Origin: Candidatus Gemmiger excrementipullorum
GTDB lineage: Bacteria; Bacillota; Clostridia; Oscillospirales; Ruminococcaceae
Direction of reading: 5' to 3'
Assembly: GCA_019115045.1 (NCBI GenBank)
Contig: DXEI01000134.1
Location: 1 to 33,278, forward strand
DNA: 33,278 bases
Both the position numbers and the translations under genes were made by a program. Below are positions 17,314-25,052 of this stretch, one piece after another (position 1 is the stretch's first letter; every line of letters starts with the position of its first letter). The notes under the pieces were generated by a model, which saw nothing but the letters and a program-made list of their open reading frames with translations, was not told where the DNA came from and did not search any database.

Positions 17314-17361
17314 GTGCAAACCGCCGCAATTTATTTGCACTTTTGCACAACCTTTGTGCAA
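17314..17361. promoter_or_regulatory. Cluster of TTGCAC/GTGCAA half-sites between atp and CitA-like promoters
   Basis: GTGCAA at 17314 and 17356, and TTGCAC at 17335 and 17343. The last pair, TTGCAC-aaccttt-GTGCAA (17343-17361), is an inverted repeat directly in front of the kinase promoter -35. This looks like a binding site for a dimeric regulator, most simply the co-encoded CitB-like protein; binding is inferred. Confidence 0.5.
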
Positions 17362-17363
17362 CA

Positions 17364-17392
17364 TTGACGATTTTGCCCCCAGGTGGTATCAT
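17364..17392 (+). promoter_or_regulatory. Promoter of the CitA/CitB-like two-component operon
   Basis: TTGACG, 17-base spacer, TATCAT with an extended TGG. This is a strong match, with the -10 about 40 bases before the ATG. Confidence 0.75.
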
Positions 17393-17433
17393 AACCGCAA
17401 ACAGGGCGTTTTACGCGCAGAAAGGGGGCCGCC

Positions 17434-19059
17434 ATGGCGCACAAGACCGCCGGACAGACGCTGTACCAGCAGATCCGCCGTGTGAGCGTGCTGGGCATTT
17501 TGGTGGCGATGATCCTGGCCACCGGCGCCGGGCTGTGGCTGAGCCTTGCGCAGGAGCAGCGCATGCGCGACGACACGCTGACCGCCGCCGTGCAGGCCGC
17601 GGCCTATGCGCTGGCCCTGGACGGGCACAGCGACGCGCAGCAGCTGCAGGAATACACCCTGCGCACGGTGGAGGGCATCGAGGGCGTCGACCTGTTTGCC
17701 GTGTACGACGCGCAGGGCCGGCCGGTGTACTATGCCGACATCGTATCGGGCCAGGCCGGCAGCGCAGAGCTGCCGGCGCTGGACGCCGAACTGTGCCGCC
17801 GCCTGGCCCAAAGCAGCGAGGTGCTGCTGGACGACGCCGAGACCCCGCTGGGCGCCGACCACTGCGCCGTGACCGCCGTGCGCGGTGCAAACGGCACGGT
17901 GACCGGCTACGTGCTGGCCGGGCTGTATTTGCGGTCCATCCGCACGATGGCGCTGCGCACACTTGGGGTGTTTGTGGGCATCGGCCTGGCGGCGCTGGGC
18001 GTCGGCACGCTGCTGAGTTTGCAGCTGGCCCGCCGCATCAAAAGCGGGCTGCTGGGGTATGAGCCGGACGCTTTCCGCGATTTGTTTTTGCGCCGCATGG
18101 AGCTGCTGGACGCCCTGGACGAGGGGCTGCTGGCCATCGACCGCGACGCGCACATTTTGTACATCAACCGCGCGGCGGCCGAGATGCTCTCGTTTGACAA
18201 AGACGCCGTGCTGGGCCGCCCGCTGGCCGAGGTGTACCCCCAGTCCACCATCCCGCAGGTGCTGCGCACCCAAAAGGCTGAGTACAACGTCAGCCTGGAA
18301 TCGCTGCGCCATGTGCGCATTTTGTCCGACCGGATGCCGGTCTGGCGCGACGGGCGCATCGTGGGGGCGGTGGCGATCTTCCGCAACCGCACCGAGGTCG
18401 CCCGCCTGGCCCGCGAGCTGACCGGCGTGCAGCACATCGTGGAAGCGATGCGCGCCTACACCCACGAGTTCATGAACAAGCTGCATGTGATCCTGGGGCT
18501 GCTGCAGCTGGGCGAAGCGCAGCGGGCCGAGGAATACGTTTTGCAGCTGACCCAGACGCGGGCGCTTTCGACGCGGCAGATCTCCGCCTGCATCGCCGAG
18601 CCGTCGGTGGCGGCGCTGCTGATCGGCAAAAGCTGCCGCGCGGCCGAGCTGGGCGTGCGCCTGACGCTGGACCCTGCCAGCCATCTGGGCGCCGACCCGC
18701 GCTGCCTGCCGGCCCCGGCCATGATCACGGTGCTGGGCAATTTGATCGAGAATGCGTTCGACGCCTTTGCCCAGACACCCGGCCGCACACTGCACGAGGT
18801 GAGCGTTTCGGTGCGCGAGGGCGAACAGGGGCTGATTTTAAGCGTCGACGACAACGCCTGCGGCATGAGCGACGAGGTGCGCCGCCACCTGTTTGAACGG
18901 GGCGCGACCTCCAAGGGCAAGGGGCACGGCACCGGGCTGTACCTCGTCAAGCAGATCGTGGACGCCTACCACGGCGACATCCGGGTGGAGTCGACGCGCG
19001 GGGTGGGCAGTTCGTTCGTCATCACCTTCCGCCCCGGCGCCGACGCGCCGGAGGCGTAA
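17434..19059 (+). CDS. CitA/DcuS-family sensor histidine kinase
   Basis: A 541-residue kinase with TM1 (about 18-38), an extracytoplasmic PDC-like sensor (40-165), TM2 (173-197), a cytoplasmic PAS domain (about 222-325, LLAIDRDAHILYINRAAAEM), then the dimerisation/phosphoacceptor helix with His344 in THEFMNKLHVILGLLQLG, typical of this family. The ATPase domain has NLIENAFDAF and GHGTGLYLVKQIV. GGGGG lies five bases before the ATG. Family members sense citrate or C4-dicarboxylates, but the ligand here is not readable. The gene is divergent from the ATP synthase operon and followed by its regulator. Confidence 0.94.
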   Translation: MAHKTAGQTLYQQIRRVSVLGILVAMILATGAGLWLSLAQEQRMRDDTLTAAVQAAAYALALDGHSDAQQLQEYTLRTVEGIEGVDLFAVYDAQGRPVYYADIVSGQAGSAELPALDAELCRRLAQSSEVLLDDAETPLGADHCAVTAVRGANGTVTGYVLAGLYLRSIRTMALRTLGVFVGIGLAALGVGTLLSLQLARRIKSGLLGYEPDAFRDLFLRRMELLDALDEGLLAIDRDAHILYINRAAAEMLSFDKDAVLGRPLAEVYPQSTIPQVLRTQKAEYNVSLESLRHVRILSDRMPVWRDGRIVGAVAIFRNRTEVARLARELTGVQHIVEAMRAYTHEFMNKLHVILGLLQLGEAQRAEEYVLQLTQTRALSTRQISACIAEPSVAALLIGKSCRAAELGVRLTLDPASHLGADPRCLPAPAMITVLGNLIENAFDAFAQTPGRTLHEVSVSVREGEQGLILSVDDNACGMSDEVRRHLFERGATSKGKGHGTGLYLVKQIVDAYHGDIRVESTRGVGSSFVITFRPGADAPEA

Positions 19060-19081
19060 CGCACCTGTAAGGAGGGACGCT

Positions 19082-19744
19082 TTGTATACTGTTGTCATCG
19101 TGGAGGACGACCCCATGATCGCCGAGCTCAACCGCCGCTATATCGAGCGCGACGGCCGTTTTGCGGTGGCGCACACCTTTGCGCAGCCGCGCCCCGCGCT
19201 GGACTGGCTGCGCCGCAACGCCGCCGATTTGGTGATTTTGGATTTTTACATGCCGCAGATGAACGGCCTGGAACTGCTGCAGAGCATCCGCGCCGCGGGC
19301 GTGGCGGCCGACGTCATTATGGTGACGGCCGCCAACGACGCCGCCACCGTGGAGGCGCTGACCCGCCTGGGCGTGGTGGACTACCTGGTCAAGCCGTTTG
19401 CCTACGAGCGGTTCTGCCGCGCGCTGGACGCTTTCTGCCGCCGCCGCAGCGCCATGCAGGGCGGCAGCCTGGACCAGGACGCGCTGGACAGCCTGCTGCA
19501 CACCGCGCCCCCGGCCGCGCTGCCCAAGGGCCTGCAGCCCCAAACGCAGGAGCGCGTGCTGGCCTGCCTGCGCGCCGCGCCGCCGCACGGCTATACCAGC
19601 GAGGAAGTGGCCGAGGCGGCCGGCATCTCGGTGGTGACGGCGCGGCGCTACCTGGCCTACCTGGCGCAGCAGGGCCTGGTGGCGAGCACGATGAACTACG
19701 GCACCGGCGGCCGCCCCAGTTTGATCTACCGCCTGGCGGACTGA
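19082..19744 (+). CDS. CitB/DcuR-family response regulator
   Basis: A 220-residue regulator. The receiver has Asp9/Asp10, phosphoacceptor Asp54 (VILDFYMPQMNG), Thr82 and Lys104 (LVKPF). The C-terminal domain holds a helix-turn-helix (YTSEEVAEAAGISVVTARRYL) of the type used by this family. The ORF track extends upstream into the kinase gene; the TTG at 19082 with GGAGG six bases upstream directly precedes the conserved YTVVIVEDD, so I choose it. It follows the kinase by 22 bases. Likely targets are transport genes for organic acids; the permease at 20315-21439 is a candidate. Confidence 0.93.
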   Translation: MYTVVIVEDDPMIAELNRRYIERDGRFAVAHTFAQPRPALDWLRRNAADLVILDFYMPQMNGLELLQSIRAAGVAADVIMVTAANDAATVEALTRLGVVDYLVKPFAYERFCRALDAFCRRRSAMQGGSLDQDALDSLLHTAPPAALPKGLQPQTQERVLACLRAAPPHGYTSEEVAEAAGISVVTARRYLAYLAQQGLVASTMNYGTGGRPSLIYRLAD

Positions 19745-19756
19745 CCCGCGCGGCGG

Positions 19757-19785
19757 TTGACACCGCGCCGCGCAAGGGGTATAAT
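19757..19785 (+). promoter_or_regulatory. Perfect consensus promoter of the GtrA-family gene
   Basis: TTGACA, 17-base spacer, TATAAT: both hexamers match the vegetative consensus exactly. It starts 12 bases after the regulator stop codon. Confidence 0.88.
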
Positions 19786-19839
19786 AACACTGTTTTACGT
19801 GGTTTTTGCCTGTTTTTGTAGGGAAGAAGGTCCTCTGCT

Positions 19840-20250
19840 TTGTCCTTTGCCAACCTGGCCGCCGTGCGCAAGTTCGGCAAGTTTTCGGTTTCGTCGCTGT
19901 CCTCCAGCGTGGTGGACCTGGCGGCGTTCACGCTGCTGTGCAACGCGCTGCGCCCCCACCTGCCCGCCGGGGCGCTGATCCTTACGGCCACGGTGGCGGC
20001 GCGGGTGCTGTCGTCGCTGTGCAACTACCTGATCAACTACTTTTTTGTCTTCCACAGCCGCGCCGCGCACGGGCGCTCGGCCGGGCTGTACGCCGTCATC
20101 ACGGTGCTGAAAACGCTGGCCAGCGCGCTGCTGGTGGCGGGCCTGGCCGCGCTGCTGCCCGCCGGCACGCCGGAACTGGCGCTGAAGATCCCCGTGGATG
20201 TGGCGCTGTTTTTTGCCAACTACCTGCTGCAAAAAGCTTTTGTGTACTAA
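19840..20250 (+). CDS. GtrA-family membrane protein
   Basis: A 136-residue protein with four predicted membrane helices and the family pattern (KFGKFSVSSLSSSVVDL at the start, ARVLSSLCNYLINYFFVF in the middle, FFANYLLQKAFVY at the end). GtrA proteins are thought to help move lipid-linked sugars across the membrane for glycosylation of surface polymers. The start is a TTG with an AGAAGG-like site about nine bases upstream. No glycosyltransferase gene lies nearby. Its own perfect promoter and the terminator after it make it a single-gene unit. Confidence 0.88.
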   Translation: MSFANLAAVRKFGKFSVSSLSSSVVDLAAFTLLCNALRPHLPAGALILTATVAARVLSSLCNYLINYFFVFHSRAAHGRSAGLYAVITVLKTLASALLVAGLAALLPAGTPELALKIPVDVALFFANYLLQKAFVY

Positions 20251-20263
20251 CTGCGCATACAAC

Positions 20264-20301
20264 AAAAACCCGCCCCGTGCTTTGGCACGGGGCGGGTTTT
20301 T
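20264..20301. terminator. Bidirectional terminator after the GtrA gene and the permease gene
   Basis: AAAAACCCGCCCCGTGC-tttg-GCACGGGGCGGGTTTTT, a perfect 17-base-pair stem with T-tracts on both strands. It separates convergent units. Confidence 0.92.
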
Positions 20302-20314
20302 CGTATATCAAAGT

Positions 20315-21439
20315 TTAGCGGTTGAGCAGCCAGTACAGCGCCAGCAGCAGCGCCAGCATGCCGGCGTTGCACGCCGTGAACCAGCCCAGGTAGGCGCTGC
20401 GGCGGCCGGGGCTGTTTTGCGCCACCAGTTTGTAGGAGATGAGGCTGGCCATCGACGCGATGAGCGTGCCCAGCCCGCCGAGGTTGCACCCGACGATGAG
20501 GGCGGGCCAGTCCGCCGTAAAGCCGGAGAGCAGCAGCGCCGCCGGCACGTTGCTGATGACCTGGCTGGCCAGCACCGCCACCGGCACCACATGCCCGGCC
20601 AGGATGCCGGCCAGAAACTCCCGGAAGGCCGGCACCGCCCCCAGGTTGCCGATGAACACAAAAAACGCCGCAAAGGTGCCCAGCAGCGCGTAGTCCACAG
20701 CCGCCAGCACGCGGCGGTCATAGAACAGCAAAAACACGGCCACCACACCCAGCACCGCCAGCGTGGGCACAACGTCGAACAGCGCCAGCAGGCACAGCGC
20801 GAACCCGGCCGCATAGACGGCCAGCGTGCGCGGCGGAGCGAGCTGGCTTTGCACGCTGACGGGGGCGATGGGCGCCGAATCGCACCGGAAGATCAGCACC
20901 GCCAGGCAGATGGCCGACGCCAGCACATAGGGCAGCATAAGCCCCACCAGCGCGCCGAACGACATGCCGGAACGGGTGTAGAGGTAGAGGTTTTGCGGGT
21001 TGCCCATGGGCGTGAGCATGCTGCCAAGGTTGGCCGCCGCCGTCTGCAGCACGACGAGCGGCACGACGAGCCAGTCCTGCCCGGCCATGTGCAGCACGAT
21101 GAGCGCAAACGGCACAAAGGTGATGAGCGAGACGTCGTTGGTGATGACCATGCTGCACACAAACGGCAAAAACACCAGCGCAAACAGCAGCTTGCGCGTG
21201 GTGTTGGTGTAGCGCAGCAGGCGGTTGCCCAGCCACACGAACAGCCCCGCATGCTGGAAGCCTTTCATGACCGCCATCAGGCTGAACAGCATGGCCAGGG
21301 TGTCCCAGTCGATGTAGCCAAAGTAGGCCGCGCTGGGCGGTTCCAGTGCCATGGACGCCACAGCCAGAACGGCGGCGACGCAGAGCACGGCCTCCTGTTT
21401 GCAAAAGGCGGCGGCGCGCCGCAGCAAGGTTGGTTTCAT
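20315..21439 (-). CDS. Ion-transporter-superfamily permease (SLC13/ArsB-NhaD/citrate type)
   Basis: A 374-residue polytopic protein with about ten membrane helices. Two family motifs stand out: TPMGNPQNLYLYT in the first half and SQVISNVPAALLLSGF in the second, marking the two inverted halves of IT-superfamily anion carriers. ITNDVSLITFVPF is also typical. The ORF track adds 64 residues that lie in a shadow frame of the upstream gene; the ATG at 21439, preceded by a GGGGAGAGG site, is preferred. It lies 25 bases after the metallo-hydrolase gene. The substrate is unknown; a di- or tricarboxylate or another inorganic or organic anion is possible. Confidence 0.87.
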   Translation of the reverse strand: MKPTLLRRAAAFCKQEAVLCVAAVLAVASMALEPPSAAYFGYIDWDTLAMLFSLMAVMKGFQHAGLFVWLGNRLLRYTNTTRKLLFALVFLPFVCSMVITNDVSLITFVPFALIVLHMAGQDWLVVPLVVLQTAAANLGSMLTPMGNPQNLYLYTRSGMSFGALVGLMLPYVLASAICLAVLIFRCDSAPIAPVSVQSQLAPPRTLAVYAAGFALCLLALFDVVPTLAVLGVVAVFLLFYDRRVLAAVDYALLGTFAAFFVFIGNLGAVPAFREFLAGILAGHVVPVAVLASQVISNVPAALLLSGFTADWPALIVGCNLGGLGTLIASMASLISYKLVAQNSPGRRSAYLGWFTACNAGMLALLLALYWLLNR

Positions 21440-21464
21440 CGTCCTCTCCCCTTTCCCTGCCGGG

Positions 21465-22280
21465 TCACAGGTCCAGCGCCACGCCGCTGTGCAGCGCGCG
21501 CAGCTGCGCCCCCAGGATCTGCTGCAAACGCTCCTGCGCGGGGCGGCCGGTGCAGTGGCCGGTGTAGAACTGCGTGTGGCGGTAGGCTTGCAGCGCGCGG
21601 CCGGTGTCCTCAATGACCTGCCATTCCGCATCGGTATACGGCTCGGCTTTTTTCATGTGGAAGCCGCTGACGACGACGTCGGGGTCGGCGCCGAACAGCG
21701 CGCGGTAGCGGTCCAGGATGTTGAAGATGCCGTTGTGCGCGCAGCCCGAAAGCAGGATATGCCGCACCCCCTGCGTGACGACCAGGCATTGTTCGTGCGC
21801 AAAATCATCCTGCCGCAGCACGCCGCCCGGCCCGGCGGCGCGCAGTTCCAAATTGCTTTGCGGCCAGAAGCGCCGCCCCGTGACGCCGGCGAACAGAAAC
21901 AGCTCGTCGTCCAGGCGGCAGTCGCCGTCCAGCAGGCGGACGCCGGGCAGCTGCAGGATGGCTTTGTCGATGCCGATGTAGCGCGCGCCGTGGTAAAAGT
22001 CCTGCCCGGCGCCGCGCTGCATGTAAATGGCCGCCTGCGGGGCCAGCTGCGCCATGCGCAGCAGCCCGCCCGCGTGGTCGTAGTGGCCGTGGCTGAGCAC
22101 GACGGTATCCACCCGGCCCAGGTCCAGCCCCAGCGCGGCGGCGTTGGCGGCAAAGGCGTCCGACGCGCCGGTGTCCAGCAGCAGGGTGTGGCGCGCGGTC
22201 TCGATATACAGGCTCAAACCGTGCTCATGGGCGCAGCCCGGTGCGCCGGGGGTGTTTTCGATCAGGGTGATGATGCGCAT
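21465..22280 (-). CDS. Metallo-beta-lactamase-fold hydrolase (MptA/DHPPP-synthase-like group)
   Basis: A 271-residue MBL-fold protein. LLLDTG (33-38) precedes the metal-binding motif SHGHYDHAGG (His64, His66, Asp68, His69). A later His lies in LSGCAHNGIFNIL and another in FYTGHCTG, as in the archaeal dihydropterin-ribofuranosylaminobenzene phosphate synthase-like subgroup. In bacteria such proteins have no settled function. The ORF track begins 52 codons early; the ATG at 22280, behind an AGAAAGGGGA site, opens directly with the conserved beta strand. It forms an operon with the permease gene. Confidence 0.88.
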   Translation of the reverse strand: MRIITLIENTPGAPGCAHEHGLSLYIETARHTLLLDTGASDAFAANAAALGLDLGRVDTVVLSHGHYDHAGGLLRMAQLAPQAAIYMQRGAGQDFYHGARYIGIDKAILQLPGVRLLDGDCRLDDELFLFAGVTGRRFWPQSNLELRAAGPGGVLRQDDFAHEQCLVVTQGVRHILLSGCAHNGIFNILDRYRALFGADPDVVVSGFHMKKAEPYTDAEWQVIEDTGRALQAYRHTQFYTGHCTGRPAQERLQQILGAQLRALHSGVALDL

Positions 22281-22293
22281 GGAAGTCCCCTTT

Positions 22294-22357
22294 CTGCGCG
22301 TCGCTTCGCAGTTTTTTCGGCCCTTGTGTCTGCATGCCCGCTGGGCTTTACGCGCAG
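22294..22357 (-). promoter_or_regulatory. Structured leader of the MBL-permease operon
   Basis: The transcribed leader contains CTGCGCGT and ACGCGCAG as distant complementary arms enclosing about 48 bases, with smaller internal stems (GCCC-agc-GGGC). The closing stem ends next to the ribosome binding site. I recognise no known riboswitch; this is a structural observation only. Confidence 0.35.
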
Positions 22358-22367
22358 CGTTTTTCCC

Positions 22368-22376
22368 AGTATAGCA
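22368..22376 (-). promoter_or_regulatory. Extended -10 promoter of the MBL-permease operon
   Basis: Minus strand TGCTATACT, about 88 bases before the ATG at 22280. The -35 is weak. Confidence 0.55.
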
Positions 22377-22436
22377 CAAACGGCGGCAAAGCGAAAGGCA
22401 GCCCCCGCCCGGCCGGATGGGAAAAGCGGCCAACAC

Positions 22437-22465
22437 AAAAGCGGCGCAGCCGAACGCTGCGCCGC
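22437..22465 (-). terminator. Terminator of the 282-residue lipoprotein gene
   Basis: Minus strand: GCGGCGCAGC-gttcg-GCTGCGCCGC followed by TTTTGTG. It starts about 25 bases beyond the stop codon. Confidence 0.85.
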
Positions 22466-22489
22466 CTGTTTGCGGGGTACGGTACCGGA

Positions 22490-23338
22490 TCAGCCGGTGA
22501 CGGTCACGCTGGTGATGTGGGGGTTGACGCCCTCGTACCAGTAGAGGAAACCCTCACAGTCGATGGTCTGGCCGATCTCCAGCGCCTCGACGGCCTTGTA
22601 GACGTCGGTGGAGCTGTCGCAGAGGTAGCTCTCGACCAGGAACTGGTAGGTCTCGCCGTTGTACTCGACATTGAAGTAGACGTCGTCGCCCTGGGTGCCG
22701 GAACCGTCGTAATTGTACAGGAAGGCGTACTCGGTCTCATCGCCCTCGATGGTGCTGGGGGCGATGGTCAGGCCGGTGAAGGTGACTTTCTGGTTCTGGC
22801 GGCTCTCGAGTTCATCGGTGCCCAGCAGCTCGGTCACATCGACCGGTTCGGCCACGTAGGTGTCGCCGGCGATGATCTCCTCGAGCTGGCCGTCCATGAT
22901 CTCGACCTCGCCGGACCACTCGGCCTTATAGCCGCTGACACGGATCTTGGTGCCCTCGGTCATCTGGTCGTACTCTTCCTGGGTGCAGGCCATGTCGTAG
23001 GCAAAGTAGGCGCCGTCCTCACCCTGCAGGTAGACGGTCGCGGTGCCCTGCTCGGCATAGTAGCTCTGCTTGGCCTGGACGTAGGACTCGATGGTGACGG
23101 CATCGTCGACGGCGGCGGCCATGTACTCGTCGTAGGTCATCACGGCGGCGGGGGCAGCCTCCTCGGCGGTGGCGTCCTCGGAAGCGGCTTCCTCAGAGGC
23201 AGCCTCGGAAACGGCAGCCTCCGACGAGGCGGCCTCGGACTCGCTGGCGGCTTCGCTGGAAGACGCAGCGCCGCCCGCGCAGGCAGTGGCCGAGAGCGCC
23301 AGGCCCGCGGCGAGCAGCAAAGACAAAAACTTTTTCAT
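22490..23338 (-). CDS. Lipoprotein with Ser/Glu/Ala-rich linker, function unknown
   Basis: A 282-residue lipoprotein: signal peptide, lipobox LSATAC with Cys20, then a Ser/Glu/Ala low-complexity linker to about residue 65. The body (70-282) is acidic with short beta-like blocks such as GTKIRVSGYKAEWSG and NQKVTFTGLTIAP, suggesting two OB-fold-like domains; this is inference from pattern only. AAGGAGGG precedes the ATG. It has its own promoter and terminator and lies downstream of the sugar-importer operon, so any link to sugar uptake is not established. Confidence 0.85.
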   Translation of the reverse strand: MKKFLSLLLAAGLALSATACAGGAASSSEAASESEAASSEAAVSEAASEEAASEDATAEEAAPAAVMTYDEYMAAAVDDAVTIESYVQAKQSYYAEQGTATVYLQGEDGAYFAYDMACTQEEYDQMTEGTKIRVSGYKAEWSGEVEIMDGQLEEIIAGDTYVAEPVDVTELLGTDELESRQNQKVTFTGLTIAPSTIEGDETEYAFLYNYDGSGTQGDDVYFNVEYNGETYQFLVESYLCDSSTDVYKAVEALEIGQTIDCEGFLYWYEGVNPHITSVTVTG

Positions 23339-23394
23339 CGTTTCTTTCCCTCCTTGGGTGGTAGACCCTGCGGACGGCCCGCGGGGACGCCCTT

Positions 23395-23424
23395 ATTATA
23401 CCGCACCCCGCCGAAAAAAAGCAA
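23395..23424 (-). promoter_or_regulatory. Promoter of the 282-residue lipoprotein gene
   Basis: Minus strand: TTGCTT, 18-base spacer, TATAAT (a perfect -10), about 56 bases before the ATG. It starts just after the end of the importer operon; no clear terminator separates the two. Confidence 0.6.
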
Positions 23425-23441
23425 CCGGAACGCGGGTTTTC

Positions 23442-25052
23442 TTACCGTTTTTTAACCTTTTTGCGCGCGCGCAGGCGCTGCGCGGCCACATAGGCAAGGA
23501 TGCCCGCCCAGGCCGCCGCCAGCGCGCCCAGCAATGCCACGGCGGTGCCGGGCAGCGGGCCGAGGTCGGCCTTGGCCGCGCCGTTCGAGGCGACCGAGTC
23601 GAGATGGTAAAGCGCGGCGGTGTCGGTATACAGCTGGTCGATGAACGCATCGTCGACCTGCTGGCTGCGGCGCACGCCCTTGGTCACATCCTCGATGAGC
23701 TGGCCGGCGGCGTTGCGCAAACTGGCCGAGCCGTTGAACACCGGCGTGATGAAGGTGTTTTCGAGGTTCCCCAGCAGCAGCTGCGCGGCTTTGATCTTGA
23801 CGTCGTAGTAGGTGTCGTCGTCCTGCCCGGCGCGGGCCAGGTAGTCCCGGTAGGCCGGCGTGGCCTGCGCCTTGGTGGTCACGGGGACGTAGCCTTCGGT
23901 CTGGGAGTAGGCGATCTGCACCTCGTCGGTGAGCAGGTACTGGGCAAACAGCCAGGAGGCCAATACCTCCTGCGGGTCGTCCTTATTGAAGATGCACACC
24001 GACGGCCCCTGGCTGATCATCTGCGGGTGGTCGGGGTCGAACTGCGGCACCGGGTAGACGGCAGTCTCAAAGGGGATGATCTCGTCGGGGTCGATGTCCA
24101 CCAGCGGGGCGTCGCTGCCCATCCAGGTAGCCCCGGCGGTGGAATCCACCGCGAAGATGCACTGCCCTGCGTTCAGGAAGTTGGCCGGGTAGCCGGAAAT
24201 TTTAAAGGTCGAGAACGCCCCGTTTTCCGTATGGCCGGCAATGTCCAGCAGCAGCGCTTTGGTGGTGTCGTTGAACAGCTGGATGTCCCCCGCGGCGGTG
24301 GAGTACCCGGCGTCCAGCTGGCGCAGCATCTGGATCATCATGTTGTCGGTGGACTTGTACAGGAAGGGGATCAGCACCTCCTGCCCGTTGACGGCATAGA
24401 CGCCGTCCGCGCCCTTGGTGGCGGCCGCCGCCTCGGACACTTCCCAAATAAAATCCCAGGTCAGCGTATCCTCGGGCAGGGTGAAGCCGAGCGATTCGAC
24501 CATGTCCTTGTTGACGTAGCACGCCTCGGTCGAGCGCATGTAGGGCAGCGCGTAGTAGTGGCCGTTCAGGCGGCCCTCGGCCAAAAACTGCGGCACGATC
24601 TCGCCCTGCGCGGGGCCGTCGAACGCCAGCGCGCTGCCGCCCAGGCCGTACTTTGCGTCGGCCAGCAGGTCGTCCAGCGGCACCACGACGTTGTCGCCGG
24701 TCAGGTAGGTGGCGATGTGGTCGGGGTAGGTGATGCAGACGTTGGGGGTGGTGCCGGTGGCGATGTTGGTGATGACGTCGTTGTAGATATCGCCGTAGTC
24801 GGTGTACAGGCGCAGCGTCACCGTGATGTTGGGGTACAGCGCCTCAAAGTCTGCAATGGCCTGCTTGTAAATTTCGGTCTGGCGGATGTTGGTATCGTTT
24901 TTGGCCCAGAAGGTGATCTCATAGTCCCGGGCCGCGTCAAAGGCGGCGGGCACCGTGAAGGCCGCCTGTTCGCGGCTGCCGTGGCAGCCGGTCAGCAGCA
25001 GCGCCCCGGCCAGGGCCGCCGCGGCAAGCGCGGCTGGCAAGCGGTGTTTCAT
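23442..25052 (-). CDS. CUT1 sugar ABC transporter binding lipoprotein with C-terminal membrane helix
   Basis: A 536-residue extracellular solute-binding protein (family 1 type). The signal peptide ends in LLLTGC (Cys23). The bilobed body begins YEITFWAKNDTN and includes typical blocks such as HYYALPYMRSTEACYVNKD and FAQYLLTDEVQIAYSQTEGY. The C-terminus has a hydrophobic helix (about 503-524, AVALLGALAAAWAGILAYVA) followed by a basic tail (RLRARKKVKKR), which is unusual for this family and implies anchoring at both ends. The start overlaps the permease stop by four bases; the ORF track's 95-residue extension is a shadow. Sugar specificity is unknown. Confidence 0.93.
   Translation of the reverse strand: MKHRLPAALAAAALAGALLLTGCHGSREQAAFTVPAAFDAARDYEITFWAKNDTNIRQTEIYKQAIADFEALYPNITVTLRLYTDYGDIYNDVITNIATGTTPNVCITYPDHIATYLTGDNVVVPLDDLLADAKYGLGGSALAFDGPAQGEIVPQFLAEGRLNGHYYALPYMRSTEACYVNKDMVESLGFTLPEDTLTWDFIWEVSEAAAATKGADGVYAVNGQEVLIPFLYKSTDNMMIQMLRQLDAGYSTAAGDIQLFNDTTKALLLDIAGHTENGAFSTFKISGYPANFLNAGQCIFAVDSTAGATWMGSDAPLVDIDPDEIIPFETAVYPVPQFDPDHPQMISQGPSVCIFNKDDPQEVLASWLFAQYLLTDEVQIAYSQTEGYVPVTTKAQATPAYRDYLARAGQDDDTYYDVKIKAAQLLLGNLENTFITPVFNGSASLRNAAGQLIEDVTKGVRRSQQVDDAFIDQLYTDTAALYHLDSVASNGAAKADLGPLPGTAVALLGALAAAWAGILAYVAAQRLRARKKVKKR

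Noticed and set aside
21440-21631. 64-codon N-terminal extension of the permease
   Set aside because: It is an out-of-frame reading of the end of the MBL-fold gene, Arg/Ala-rich and without membrane-protein character.
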